In this document: one piece after another, positions 44,547 through 53,104 of the stretch
Position numbering within the stretch: position 1 is the stretch's first letter
Layout: each line of letters begins with the position of its first letter
From: Denitromonas halophila
GTDB lineage: Bacteria > Pseudomonadota > Gammaproteobacteria > Burkholderiales > Rhodocyclaceae
Direction: 5' to 3'
Length of the DNA stretch: 64,000 nucleotides
Assembly: GCF_007625155.1 (NCBI RefSeq)
Contig: NZ_VMNK01000009.1
Coordinates: forward strand, 97,560 to 161,559
Made by a program: the position numbers and the translations under genes
Notes under the pieces: generated by a model
Database searches by the model: none
What the model was told of the DNA's origin: nothing
The model's input: the letters and a program-made list of their open reading frames with translations, nothing else

Positions 44547-45269
44547 ATGGATTCGTTCTCGTTGCCGCTGGCCACATGGGAGGCATGGGCGCCCGGCCGA
44601 AGCACCCGGCAAGAATGGCGCGCATCGCCCCCCGAGGCCTTTGACCCGGCCGGTCCCGCGGCCGACATCGCCTTTGTCGACCCCATGCTGCGTCGGCGAC
44701 TCGGCCCGGTCGCGCGCGCGGCGCTCAACGTCGCCCACCGCTGCCTTGGTGATCGCACCGGTGTCCCCATGGTATTTGCCTCCCGCCACGGCGAGCTGGC
44801 CCGCACGCTGACCATGCTCAATGACCTGGCCGCCGGCGAAGAAGTCTCGCCCGCCACTTTCAGTCTGAGCGTACACAACGCCTCGGCCGGCGTGTTCTCC
44901 ATTGCCCGTCAGGACACTGCACCCGCCACGGCCATCGCCGCCGGCGATGAAACCCTCGGCATGGCGCTGATCGAAGCCGCTGCCCGGCTGTCGGCCGAAC
45001 AGCCGCAGATTCTGCTGGTCTACGCCGACGCCCCGGTGCCCGAGATTTACGCACACGATATCGAAAGCGCCGAAACACCACATGCGCTGGCGCTATTGCT
45101 CGACATCCACTGCTCCGGCCGCCTGCACGTAAGCACGCAACGCACGTCTTCCGCGCCCACCAATCACATGATGGGGCTGAACCTGCTGCGCGTGCTCGCG
45201 GGTCACTGCCCGAGCGACACCTGGACCGGCCAGCGCAGCACCTGGCACTGGACGCTCGCCGATGCGTAA
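44547..45269 (+). CDS. apeC: ketosynthase-like chain length factor ApeC
   Basis: A 240-residue beta-ketoacyl synthase N-terminal-like protein. In the ACP-KS fold the catalytic Cys should sit before A/S-S-G, but here the stretch reads H110-N111-A-S-A-G, so it has no condensing activity of its own. In studied APE systems ApeC pairs with the KS ApeO and sets chain length; the same role fits here. The ATG at 44547 follows GGAAG; a longer start at 44457 (overlapping the transferase stop) is possible but would place the promoter-like site inside the gene. It overlaps the next gene by eight bases. Confidence 0.82.
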   Translation: MDSFSLPLATWEAWAPGRSTRQEWRASPPEAFDPAGPAADIAFVDPMLRRRLGPVARAALNVAHRCLGDRTGVPMVFASRHGELARTLTMLNDLAAGEEVSPATFSLSVHNASAGVFSIARQDTAPATAIAAGDETLGMALIEAAARLSAEQPQILLVYADAPVPEIYAHDIESAETPHALALLLDIHCSGRLHVSTQRTSSAPTNHMMGLNLLRVLAGHCPSDTWTGQRSTWHWTLADA

Positions 45270-46050
45270 GCTCAATTATGTCTGGCGCCTGCTGATGACC
45301 GGTGTGGCCTTCAGCCTGTTCAGCATCGGCGGATTGATGATCACCCTGCTCGCCTGTCCGGTGATCCGCTTGCTGCCGGGCGATGCCAACCGCCGTCGCG
45401 AACGCACCCAATGGCTGATCCACAAACTCTTCGGGGTGTTTGTCGGTTTCATGTGTACCGTCGGCATCATGCGCCTGCACCTCAAGAATGCCGACGCACT
45501 CGCCGAGGCGCGCGGCGCGCTGGTGCTGGCCAATCACCCGACCCTGATCGATGTGGTGGTCATGATCTCGCTGATGCCGCGCTCCGACTGCGTGGTCAAG
45601 GGCGCGCTGTGGAACAGCCCTTTTCTGGGCGGCGTGGTACGTGCGGCCGGTTACATCAGCAATGCCAAGTCGTCAGAAGAACTGGTCGAATCCTGTGTCG
45701 ACGCGCTTCAGCAAGGCGGTGCACTGGTGATTTTTCCGGAAGGCACCCGCACCCAACCGGGCGCGCCAATGCGCTTCTTGCGTGGCGCTGCGCACATCGC
45801 ACTGGGCTGCGAGCAACCCATTCTGCCCGTCGTGCTCAGCTGCGATCCGCCCACGCTGTCGAAAGGCCGGCCGTGGTATGACATCCCGCCCCGTCGATTC
45901 GAGTACCGACTCGAAGTAAAATCCCCTCTTTCCGTCAGCGACCTGATCGAACCGGACCTGCCCGGCACGCTCGCCGTTCGCCGCCTGACGGTCGCCCTGG
46001 AAAACCATTTCGCCCTGGAGCTTGCGGCCTGTGGACAATCTGCACACTGA
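45262..46050 (+). CDS. 1-acyl-glycerol-3-phosphate acyltransferase-like protein (apeD position)
   Basis: A 262-residue PlsC-type acyltransferase. An N-terminal membrane helix (LLMTGVAFSLFSIGGLMITLL) precedes the catalytic NHPTLIDVVVM (family H-x4-D) and IFPEGTRTQPG (glycerol-phosphate-binding) motifs. In APE clusters this enzyme is thought to join acyl or polyenoyl chains to a lipid carrier. Its start overlaps apeC by eight bases and its end overlaps the first ACP gene by 20. Confidence 0.88.
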   Translation: MRKLNYVWRLLMTGVAFSLFSIGGLMITLLACPVIRLLPGDANRRRERTQWLIHKLFGVFVGFMCTVGIMRLHLKNADALAEARGALVLANHPTLIDVVVMISLMPRSDCVVKGALWNSPFLGGVVRAAGYISNAKSSEELVESCVDALQQGGALVIFPEGTRTQPGAPMRFLRGAAHIALGCEQPILPVVLSCDPPTLSKGRPWYDIPPRRFEYRLEVKSPLSVSDLIEPDLPGTLAVRRLTVALENHFALELAACGQSAH

Positions 46051-46297
46051 GATCAGACAACTGATCATCGACACCCTCGACCTCGAAGACATGACCGCCG
46101 ACGACATCGATCCGGCGGCACCGCTGTTTGGCGACGGCCTGGGCCTGGACTCCATCGACGCACTGGAGCTTGGCGTAGCGCTGCGCAAGCGCTACCAGGT
46201 GCGCCTCGATGGTGACGACCCCAGCGTCAAGCGCTACTTTCAATCCGTGAACACCTTGGTCGAACTGGTGCGCCAGCGCAGCGAGAACGAAGCATGA
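46031..46297 (+). CDS. apeE: acyl carrier protein ApeE
   Basis: An 88-residue carrier protein with the phosphopantetheine Ser in GLGLDSIDALELGV. Start taken as GTG 46031 with GGAG upstream; it lies within the end of the acyltransferase gene. It is one of two ACPs in the operon; in APE biosynthesis one carries the aryl starter or the growing polyene. Its stop overlaps the next start by ATGA. Confidence 0.88.
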   Translation: MDNLHTEIRQLIIDTLDLEDMTADDIDPAAPLFGDGLGLDSIDALELGVALRKRYQVRLDGDDPSVKRYFQSVNTLVELVRQRSENEA

Positions 46298-46563
46298 AAA
46301 TGGAAAACATCATGGCACTGAGCAATGAGGCAATTTTCGACGAGCTCAAGAAGATCCTCGTCGAGTCCTTCGAAACGCCCGAAGAGCAGATCACGCTGGA
46401 GGCCAACCTCTATGAAGATCTCGACCTGGACAGCATCGACGCCGTCGACCTGGCCGTCAAACTGCAAACCCTGACCGGCAAGCGCATCAAGGCGGACGAG
46501 TTCAAGGCCGTGCGTACCGTCGCCGACGTCGTGCGTGCGGTGCGCTCGCTGCTGGACAGCTGA
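46294..46563 (+). CDS. apeF: acyl carrier protein ApeF
   Basis: An 89-residue carrier protein with Ser in YEDLDLDSIDAVDLAVKL, the typical 4'-phosphopantetheine site. It is more acidic and closer to ordinary fatty-acid ACP than ApeE. An alternative start at the MALSNEAIF methionine (46312) is possible. A one-base gap separates it from the membrane protein gene. Confidence 0.9.
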   Translation: MKMENIMALSNEAIFDELKKILVESFETPEEQITLEANLYEDLDLDSIDAVDLAVKLQTLTGKRIKADEFKAVRTVADVVRAVRSLLDS

Positions 46564-46564
46564 T

Positions 46565-47128
46565 TTGCGCCTGTTGCCGGTTGTTCGCACGCTGCTGTTC
46601 GCAGCCACGCCTGTCGCCATCTATCTGGCCCTGGCGCGCTTCGAACCCCGGCAAGTGATCCCGCTGCTGCTGGTGCTGGCCGGCTTGCGTCTGCTCACCA
46701 GCGGCAAAGGCGCCACCGCCACCCGTGGCGGACAGCGCTGGTTACTGGTCGGCGCGCTGCTCACGCTCGCCGCGCTGGTCGCCATCAGCAACAGCGAAAC
46801 CGTTCTTCGGCTCTACCCCGTTCTCGTCAATCTGGCCATGCTCGCGCTCTTCGCCCACTCGCTCATCAATCCGCCGACCGTCATCGAGCGCATCGCCCGC
46901 CTCCAACGCCCCGACCTGCCGCCCGACGGCGTGGCCTACACCCGCAAGGTCACCCAGCTGTGGTGCGCCTTTTTCATCGTGAATGGCGCCATCGCGGCTT
47001 ACACCGCCGTGCTCGCCAGCCGTGAAGCCTGGGCTTGGTACAACGGCGGGGTGGCCTACGCCCTGATGGGCCTGCTCTTCGCGGGCGAATGGCTGTACCG
47101 GCGGCAACGCATCGGAACGCGGGGATGA
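46565..47128 (+). CDS. COG4648-type membrane protein (apeG position)
   Basis: A 187-residue inner-membrane protein with five or six hydrophobic segments and the conserved PTVIERIARLQRPDLPPDGVAYTRKVTQLW loop region. The usual start here is a TTG right after the apeF stop (TGA-T-TTG), since no ATG is available; other TTG codons follow at 46574. Its role in APE cell-envelope assembly is unknown. The end overlaps apeH by four bases. Confidence 0.75.
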   Translation: MRLLPVVRTLLFAATPVAIYLALARFEPRQVIPLLLVLAGLRLLTSGKGATATRGGQRWLLVGALLTLAALVAISNSETVLRLYPVLVNLAMLALFAHSLINPPTVIERIARLQRPDLPPDGVAYTRKVTQLWCAFFIVNGAIAAYTAVLASREAWAWYNGGVAYALMGLLFAGEWLYRRQRIGTRG

Positions 47129-48489
47129 ACCACCCGCCGGCCACCATCGCTTCCTTGGGCGCACTCGGCCCAGCCGATCGTGCTCCGGGCGCCATCGTCG
47201 CCTTGCGAGCCGACGCACCGCTGACGTGGGCTGCGCTGTGGCAACGCGTTGGCACCATCGCGCGCACCCACGCGAAGCAGGCTGGCACGCGCGTGCTGCT
47301 CAACGCGCCCGAGGCGGCCGAGTTCCTGATCGGATTTCTTGGTTTGCTCCACGCCGGCAAGCAAGTCGTCATTCCGGCCAACTTCCAGCCAGCCGCCATC
47401 GCGCACAGTGCCGCAAGCTGTGACGTCGTGCTGAGCGCGGCCGAAATTCAAAACACCCCCGCCAACACGAGCTGGTGCCCAACGGCACCACTGCCGCCCG
47501 ACGCACTGATCGAGCTCACCACCTCCGGCAGCAGCGGCGCGCCCAAAGCGGTCATTAAGCGCCTCACGCAACTCGACACCGAAGTCGCAGCGCTCGAAGC
47601 GCAGTTTGGCGCCACACTCGGCAACGCGCCGGTGTTCGCCACCGTGCCTCACTTCCATATCTACGGTCTGCTTTTCCGGCTGCTCTGGCCGCTGGCGGCC
47701 GGTCGCTCCTTTGACACCGCCGTCTCTGCCACGCCCCACGCCTTGCTCAACCGCCTGCTTGCCCACGGCCGCGGCACCGTCATCTCCAGCCCGGCCCACC
47801 TCTCACGCCTCGGCGATCTGCTCGATCCGGCCGAGTTGGCACCCCGCACCATCGCCATCTTCTCCTCCGGCGCACCGCTGCTGGCGGCCACGGCGACCGA
47901 GCTCGGTGCCGCCATGGGACAGGCACCGATCGAAGTCTACGGCAGCACCGAAACCGGCGGCATCGCCTGGCGCCGACAATGGCCCGACGCCGACTCGCCC
48001 TGGCAGCCACTGCCCGGCGTCACCGTGACGGTTGACGATGCGCACAGCCTGTTGGTGCGCTCACCCTTCGCCGGCGACACCACAACCGCTACCGGCGACC
48101 TAGCCGAACGGCTGCCGAACAGCCACTTTCGCCTGCTCGGCCGCGCCGACCGCATCGTCAAGCTCGAAGGCAAACGGGTCGCCCTGCCGGCGATGGAAAC
48201 ACGGCTCAACACGCATCCATGGATTGCCGCCTGCGCGCTGGTCGTGCTGCCCGGCCATCGCGAGCAACTCGGCGCCATCGCCGTTCTTGCGCCCGAGGGC
48301 CAACGCCAGCTCGATACGCTCGGCCGCCGTGCCACCATCGAGGATCTGCGCGCCCATCTTCTGCAGCATTTCGAGCGCGTCACCCTGCCGCGCCGCTGGC
48401 GCTTCCCCGCCGACCTGCCCTACAACGAGCGTGGCAAACTGCCGCTCGACGCCTTGCAGCAACTCTTCGACGAGGCCGTCCCGTCATGA
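47125..48489 (+). CDS. apeH: ATP-dependent aryl-ACP ligase ApeH
   Basis: A 454-residue adenylate-forming ligase. Family motifs are ELTTSGSSGAPKAVIKR (P-loop like), HIYGLLFRLLWPL, EVYGSTETGGIAW, RADRIVKLEGKRVALPAMET (hinge and A8) and the C-terminal GKLPLDALQQLF in place of the usual catalytic Lys context. It would adenylate an aromatic acid, such as 4-hydroxybenzoate or a cinnamate, and load it on an ACP to start the polyene. It overlaps both neighbours by ATGA. Confidence 0.87.
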   Translation: MNHPPATIASLGALGPADRAPGAIVALRADAPLTWAALWQRVGTIARTHAKQAGTRVLLNAPEAAEFLIGFLGLLHAGKQVVIPANFQPAAIAHSAASCDVVLSAAEIQNTPANTSWCPTAPLPPDALIELTTSGSSGAPKAVIKRLTQLDTEVAALEAQFGATLGNAPVFATVPHFHIYGLLFRLLWPLAAGRSFDTAVSATPHALLNRLLAHGRGTVISSPAHLSRLGDLLDPAELAPRTIAIFSSGAPLLAATATELGAAMGQAPIEVYGSTETGGIAWRRQWPDADSPWQPLPGVTVTVDDAHSLLVRSPFAGDTTTATGDLAERLPNSHFRLLGRADRIVKLEGKRVALPAMETRLNTHPWIAACALVVLPGHREQLGAIAVLAPEGQRQLDTLGRRATIEDLRAHLLQHFERVTLPRRWRFPADLPYNERGKLPLDALQQLFDEAVPS

Positions 48490-48827
48490 GCCTGCCCAAC
48501 GCACAGCTCATTGAGCACAGCGACACCCTCGTTCACCTGAGCATCACCGCCGACGCCGATCTGATTCAGTTTGCCGGCCACTTTCCCGGCACCCCGATCC
48601 TGCCCGGCGTCGCCCAGGTCGATTGGGCGATCCGATTTGCCATGCAATACTTTTCCCCGACCGGCAGCTGTCAGCGTCTCGACGCGCTCAAGTTCAACGA
48701 CCGGGTACTGCCCGGCGACCGGCTGGAACTGACACTCGAGTGGTCGCCCGACAAAAACACGCTGCGCTTTGCCTACACGGCAGACGGCCGGGCCAAATCC
48801 AGCGGCAGGGCGGTATTTCAGGCATGA
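48486..48827 (+). CDS. apeI: 3-hydroxyacyl-ACP dehydratase ApeI
   Basis: A 113-residue single-hotdog dehydratase of the FabZ/FabA-like type with the catalytic His motif HFPGTPILPGVAQVDWA. In known APE systems ApeI works with ApeP as a heterodimeric dehydratase that forms trans double bonds. ATGA overlaps join it to both neighbours. Confidence 0.87.
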   Translation: MSLPNAQLIEHSDTLVHLSITADADLIQFAGHFPGTPILPGVAQVDWAIRFAMQYFSPTGSCQRLDALKFNDRVLPGDRLELTLEWSPDKNTLRFAYTADGRAKSSGRAVFQA

Positions 48828-50518
48828 GCTTCCGCCCTTGTTTTCTGGTGCCGGTCTACAACCACCCGCACACCATTGCCAATGTCGTCACGCAGCTTGC
48901 CGAGCACGGCCTGCCGATCTATCTGATCGACGACGGCAGCGACACGCCCACCCGCGAGGCATTGGCGCGCACCGTCGCCGACTGCCCGCTGGCCCGGCTC
49001 ATCATCCTGCCCGTCAATGGCGGCAAGGGCGCGGCGGTGATCGCCGGTTTCGAGCAAGCCCATGCCGACGACCTGACCCACGCGCTGCAGGTCGACGCCG
49101 ACGGCCAGCACAACCTGGCCGACGTGCCACGCTTTCTCGAACTCGGCGCCGCCCAGCCCGACGCGGTGGTCTGCGGCCGGCCGATCTACGATGACAGCGT
49201 GCCCAAGTCACGCCTGTATGGCCGCTCGATCACCCACTTCTGGGTGCGCGTCGAAACGCTGTCACGCGAGGTGCCCGATTCAATGTGCGGCTTCCGGCTC
49301 TACCCGCTGGCCGCGACGATGCGCGTGCTCGGCCCGCACATCGCCCGGCGCATGGCTTTCGACATCGAGATTCTGGTGCGCCTGGCCTGGCTTGGCCTGC
49401 CGATCATCAACGTGCCCACGCGCGTGACCTACCCGGCGGATGGCATCTCGCACTTCGCGATGCTCAAAGACAACCTACGCATCTCGGCCACCCACACCAA
49501 ACTGGTTGCCGGCATGCTGTGGCGCGCACCGGCCCTGGTGTGGCGACGCCTGCGCGCGGGTGACAACGCGCCGCACTGGTCGCGCCTGGCTGAGCGCGGC
49601 AGCAGCCTCGGCTTGAAAACGGTGCTCACCACCTATCGCCTGCTCGGCCGCCCCGTGGCCAGCCTGATGCTCTACCCCATCGTCGGCTACTTTTTGCTCA
49701 CCGGCCGCACCGCGCGCCAGGCCTCGCAACAGTATCTCGACCGGGTGTATCGCCACTTCGGCCCCAGCACCACCTTGCCCAAGCCGCCCGGCCTGACCGA
49801 CACCTATCGCCACATGCTGGCCTTCGCCCGCGCCGGGCTCGACAAGCTCGCCGCCTGGAGCGGTGCCGTGGCGCCGCAAAACCTGACATTCCACGGTCAG
49901 GCCGATTTCGACGCCCTCATCGCCAGCGGTCGCGGCGCACTGATCATCGGCTCGCACCTGGGCAATCTCGAAATGGCCCGCGCCCTCGGCGTGGCGGCCC
50001 GCTTCACCACCATCAACGCCGTGGTGTTCACCGAGCACGCGGTGCGCTTCAACGCGATGATGGCCGAGGCCAATCCCGACTTCGCCTTCAACCTCATTCA
50101 AGTCACCGACTTCGGCCCCGACACCGCCATCGCCTTCAAGGACAAGATCGACCGCGGCGAGTTGCTGTTCATCGTCGGCGACCGCACGCCGGTGGCAGAA
50201 AACGGCCGCACCCAGCGCCTGCCCTTCCTCGGCCAGCCGGCGCCCTTCGCGCAAGGCCCGTTCGTATTGGCGCACCTGCTCGAATGCCCGGTGTATCTGT
50301 TTTTCTGTCTCGACGCCGGCAACCGCTACCACCTCCACTTCGAGCCTTTCGCCGAGCGCATCGACCTGCCGCGCAAAGGGCGCGAACAGGCCTTGCAGCA
50401 GCACATGGGCGCCTACGCCCAACGGCTCGAACACTACTGCGGCCAGGCGCCGCTGCAGTGGTTCAACTTCTTCGACTTCTGGGAGGAGCGGGCGATACCC
50501 CTTCCTTCAAAACCATGA
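48824..50518 (+). CDS. glycosyltransferase family 2 - lipid A type acyltransferase fusion (apeJ position)
   Basis: A 564-residue two-domain protein. Residues about 1-240 are a GT-A family-2 glycosyltransferase (CFLVPVYNHPHTI, IDDGSDTPT, VDADGQHN as the DXD region, SMCGFRLYPL). About 280-560 is an LpxL/HtrB-type acyltransferase with LIIGSHLGNLEMAR (the H-x-x-x-x-E/D motif) and LFIVGDRTPVAENGRT. Such a fusion can couple sugar addition and acyl transfer in building the polyene lipid. It overlaps the lyase gene by four bases. Sugar and acceptor are unknown. Confidence 0.87.
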   Translation: MSFRPCFLVPVYNHPHTIANVVTQLAEHGLPIYLIDDGSDTPTREALARTVADCPLARLIILPVNGGKGAAVIAGFEQAHADDLTHALQVDADGQHNLADVPRFLELGAAQPDAVVCGRPIYDDSVPKSRLYGRSITHFWVRVETLSREVPDSMCGFRLYPLAATMRVLGPHIARRMAFDIEILVRLAWLGLPIINVPTRVTYPADGISHFAMLKDNLRISATHTKLVAGMLWRAPALVWRRLRAGDNAPHWSRLAERGSSLGLKTVLTTYRLLGRPVASLMLYPIVGYFLLTGRTARQASQQYLDRVYRHFGPSTTLPKPPGLTDTYRHMLAFARAGLDKLAAWSGAVAPQNLTFHGQADFDALIASGRGALIIGSHLGNLEMARALGVAARFTTINAVVFTEHAVRFNAMMAEANPDFAFNLIQVTDFGPDTAIAFKDKIDRGELLFIVGDRTPVAENGRTQRLPFLGQPAPFAQGPFVLAHLLECPVYLFFCLDAGNRYHLHFEPFAERIDLPRKGREQALQQHMGAYAQRLEHYCGQAPLQWFNFFDFWEERAIPLPSKP

Positions 50519-52074
50519 AAGACACCGTTCAAAACCAGGCCGCCGACACGGTCATCATCGGCAACCGCCATCTGAGCATCGAAGACGTGGTCGATGCCGC
50601 CGATGGCCGACGACCCGTCCGCCTCTCGCCCGACGACAGCTTCCGCGAGCGCATCGCCCGCGGCGGTGCGTATCTGGAGCGCCTGCTCGCCAACAACGGC
50701 ACCGTGTATGGCGTGAACACCGGCTATGGCGAGTCGTGCACCGTGACCGTGCCCGCCGATCTGGTGCAGGAGCTGCCGCTGCACCTCACCCGCTACCACG
50801 GCTGCGGCCTCGGCCGGCATCTGGACGAGCCAGCCACCCGCGCGGTGCTGGTGACCCGGCTCAACTCGCTGGCGCAAGGCTACTCCGGCGTGCGCGTCGC
50901 GCTGCTCGAACAGATCGAGCACCTGCTGGTTAACGACGCCCTGCCATTGATTCCGGAAGAAGGCTCGGTCGGCGCCAGCGGCGATCTGACCCCGCTCTCC
51001 TACGTCGCCGCAGCGCTGGTGGGCGAACGCGAGTTGCGCTATCGCGGCGCGGTGCGCCCGACCGCCGAGGTGCTGGCCGAGCTCGACATCGCCCCGCTCA
51101 AGCTCAAGCCCAAGGAAGGCTTGGCGATCATGAACGGCACCTCGGTAATGACCGCGCTGGCCTGCCAGGCCTGGTCGCGGGCCGACTACCTGAGCCGACT
51201 GACCACACGCATCACCGCGCTGGCCTCGATGGCCATGCAGGGCAACCGCGGCCATTTCGACCCGCGCCTGTTCGCCGCCAAGCCGCATGCCGGCCAGGCC
51301 GAAGCCGCCGACTGGATCTTCACCGATCTGCCCGAAGACACCGACGACGGCGTCATGCGCCTGCAGGATCGCTACTCGATCCGCTGCGCCCCGCACGTCA
51401 TCGGCGTGCTACGCGACGCCCTGCCGTGGATGCGCCGCGACATCGAGAACGAGCTCAACAGCGCCAACGACAACCCGCTGATCGACCCCGACGCCGGCTG
51501 GGTGCTGCACGGCGGGCACTTCTATGGCGGGCACATCGCCTTCGTCATGGACGCCATGAAAACCGCCGTCGCCAACCTCGCCGACCTGCTCGACCGGCAG
51601 GTGGCACTGATGGTCGACAGCAAGTTCAACCACGGCCTGCCGCAGAACCTCTCCGGCGCGACGGCCGAGCGGGCGATGATCAACCACGGCTTCAAGGCGG
51701 TGCAGATCGGCGCCTCGGCCTGGACCGCCGAAGCGCTCAAACTGACCATGCCGGCCTCGGTATTTTCGCGCTCAACCGAGTGCCACAACCAGGACAAGGT
51801 CAGCATGGGCACCATCGCCGCGCGCGACTGCCTGCGCGTGCTTGAGCTGAGCGAGCAAGTCGCCGCCGCCGCATTGCTCGCCGCCAACCAGGGCCTGGCG
51901 CTGCGCCTGAAAACCGGCGAACTGGCCGCCGAGGCCTTGCCCGCGCCGGTGCTCGCCTTCCACCAACAGGTGTCAGCGCTGTCCGCGCTGGTCACCGAAG
52001 ACCGCCCGCTCGAAGCCGACCTGCGCGCCACGCTCGCGGCGATGCGCGCCAAAACCTGGGCGCTCTACGCATGA
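50515..52074 (+). CDS. aromatic amino acid ammonia lyase (HAL/TAL/PAL family)
   Basis: A 519-residue MIO-dependent lyase. The MIO prosthetic group is formed from A154-S155-G156 in EEGSVGASGDLTPLSY. Also seen: GVNTGYG loop with its catalytic Tyr, NSANDNPL, GGHFYGGHIAF, and QNLSGATAERAM. The substrate-selecting pair reads Tyr94-His95 in LTRYHGCGLG, where histidine lyase usually has Ser-His and plant PAL has Phe-Leu. Set inside an APE cluster, it most likely makes 4-coumarate from tyrosine or cinnamate from phenylalanine for the aryl starter, as proposed for flexirubin loci. True histidine lyase is not excluded by sequence, but the location argues against it. Confidence 0.88.
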   Translation: MKDTVQNQAADTVIIGNRHLSIEDVVDAADGRRPVRLSPDDSFRERIARGGAYLERLLANNGTVYGVNTGYGESCTVTVPADLVQELPLHLTRYHGCGLGRHLDEPATRAVLVTRLNSLAQGYSGVRVALLEQIEHLLVNDALPLIPEEGSVGASGDLTPLSYVAAALVGERELRYRGAVRPTAEVLAELDIAPLKLKPKEGLAIMNGTSVMTALACQAWSRADYLSRLTTRITALASMAMQGNRGHFDPRLFAAKPHAGQAEAADWIFTDLPEDTDDGVMRLQDRYSIRCAPHVIGVLRDALPWMRRDIENELNSANDNPLIDPDAGWVLHGGHFYGGHIAFVMDAMKTAVANLADLLDRQVALMVDSKFNHGLPQNLSGATAERAMINHGFKAVQIGASAWTAEALKLTMPASVFSRSTECHNQDKVSMGTIAARDCLRVLELSEQVAAAALLAANQGLALRLKTGELAAEALPAPVLAFHQQVSALSALVTEDRPLEADLRATLAAMRAKTWALYA

Positions 52075-52487
52075 GCGCGCTGCCCAAGGTCGAGGTCGAA
52101 GTCGACGTCCCCTTCTTCCACGTGGATGTCATGGAAGTGGTGTGGCACGGCCACTATGTGCAGTATTTCGAGCAGGCGCGCACCGTCCTGCTGCGCAGCA
52201 TCGACTACGACTACCCGCAGATGCGCACCTCCGGCTACGCCTGGCCGGTGGTCGAATGCCACATCAAATATGTGCGGCCGGCGCGCTACGGTCAGAAGAT
52301 CCGCATCGAAGCGGCGCTGGTCGAAGCGCAAAACCGGCTCAAGATCGCCTACACCATCCGCGACGCCGCCACCGGCCAGCGCCTGACCCGCGCCTACACC
52401 ATTCAGGTGGCGGTCGACATGGCCAGCGGCGAGCTGCAGTTCGTGTCGCCGCCGGCACTGCTCGATCGCTTGGGCGGCTGCGAATGA
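52071..52487 (+). CDS. acyl-CoA/ACP thioesterase (apeK position)
   Basis: A 138-residue hotdog thioesterase of the 4-hydroxybenzoyl-CoA thioesterase type, with the segment VDVMEVVWHGHYVQYFEQAR (catalytic Asp in the first helix area) and YAWPVVECHIKYVRPARYG. It could free the aryl acid or polyenoate from its carrier. ATGA overlaps join it to the lyase and LolA-like genes. Confidence 0.87.
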   Translation: MSALPKVEVEVDVPFFHVDVMEVVWHGHYVQYFEQARTVLLRSIDYDYPQMRTSGYAWPVVECHIKYVRPARYGQKIRIEAALVEAQNRLKIAYTIRDAATGQRLTRAYTIQVAVDMASGELQFVSPPALLDRLGGCE

Positions 52488-53104
52488 AACGTCGCACGTT
52501 TCTTTTCGCCGGGCTGCTGGCGCTCCTGCCGGTCAGCGCACATGCCGATGATGCGCTACTCAAGGAAATCGCCGCCCGCGTCGCCGACAGCCCGGTGCTG
52601 CGCGCCGAATTCAGCCAGACCAAAACCCTCGCCGCCATGCGCAAACCTTTCCGCATCGCCGGCCATTTCACCTACGCACGCGACGCCGGCGTGCTGTGGC
52701 AGGTCGCATCGCCCTACACCGTGCGCTATCTGATCGACGCGCGCGGCACGGTCGAAATCGGGCCGGACGGCCAGCGCAAGGCGCGCGCTAGCCGCGAAGC
52801 CGCCGGCGCGGCGCAGGCCGGACAGATCATGCAAGCCCTGCTCAGCGCCGACCTGGCGCCGCTGCAGTCGAGCTTCGAGCTTAAACCGGTCCGTGGCGCC
52901 GACCGGTGGCATGTGACGCTCACGCCGCGCAAGGCCGAAGTCGCCCGCCATCTGGAACACATCACGGTCGCCGGCAACACCGCCGTCGAGCAGGTCGACA
53001 TCTTTGAAGCCGGCGGCGATCACACCGAGATCCGCTTCACCGCGATCGAACGCGACACCCGGCTGAACGACGCCGAGACCGCGCTCTTCGCCCGCCCCGA
53101 CTGA
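52484..53104 (+). CDS. LolA-like outer-membrane lipoprotein carrier protein (apeL position)
   Basis: A 206-residue periplasmic protein. The N-terminus MKRRTFLFAGLLALLPVSAH forms a signal peptide cleaved after AHA. The rest follows the LolA beta-barrel: LRAEFSQTKTLAAMRKPFRI, GHFTYARDAGVLWQVASPY and the late VEQVDIFEAGGDHTEIRF. In APE clusters this is taken to ferry the polyene lipid across the periplasm. Its stop and the exporter start share a base (TGATG). Confidence 0.87.
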   Translation: MKRRTFLFAGLLALLPVSAHADDALLKEIAARVADSPVLRAEFSQTKTLAAMRKPFRIAGHFTYARDAGVLWQVASPYTVRYLIDARGTVEIGPDGQRKARASREAAGAAQAGQIMQALLSADLAPLQSSFELKPVRGADRWHVTLTPRKAEVARHLEHITVAGNTAVEQVDIFEAGGDHTEIRFTAIERDTRLNDAETALFARPD

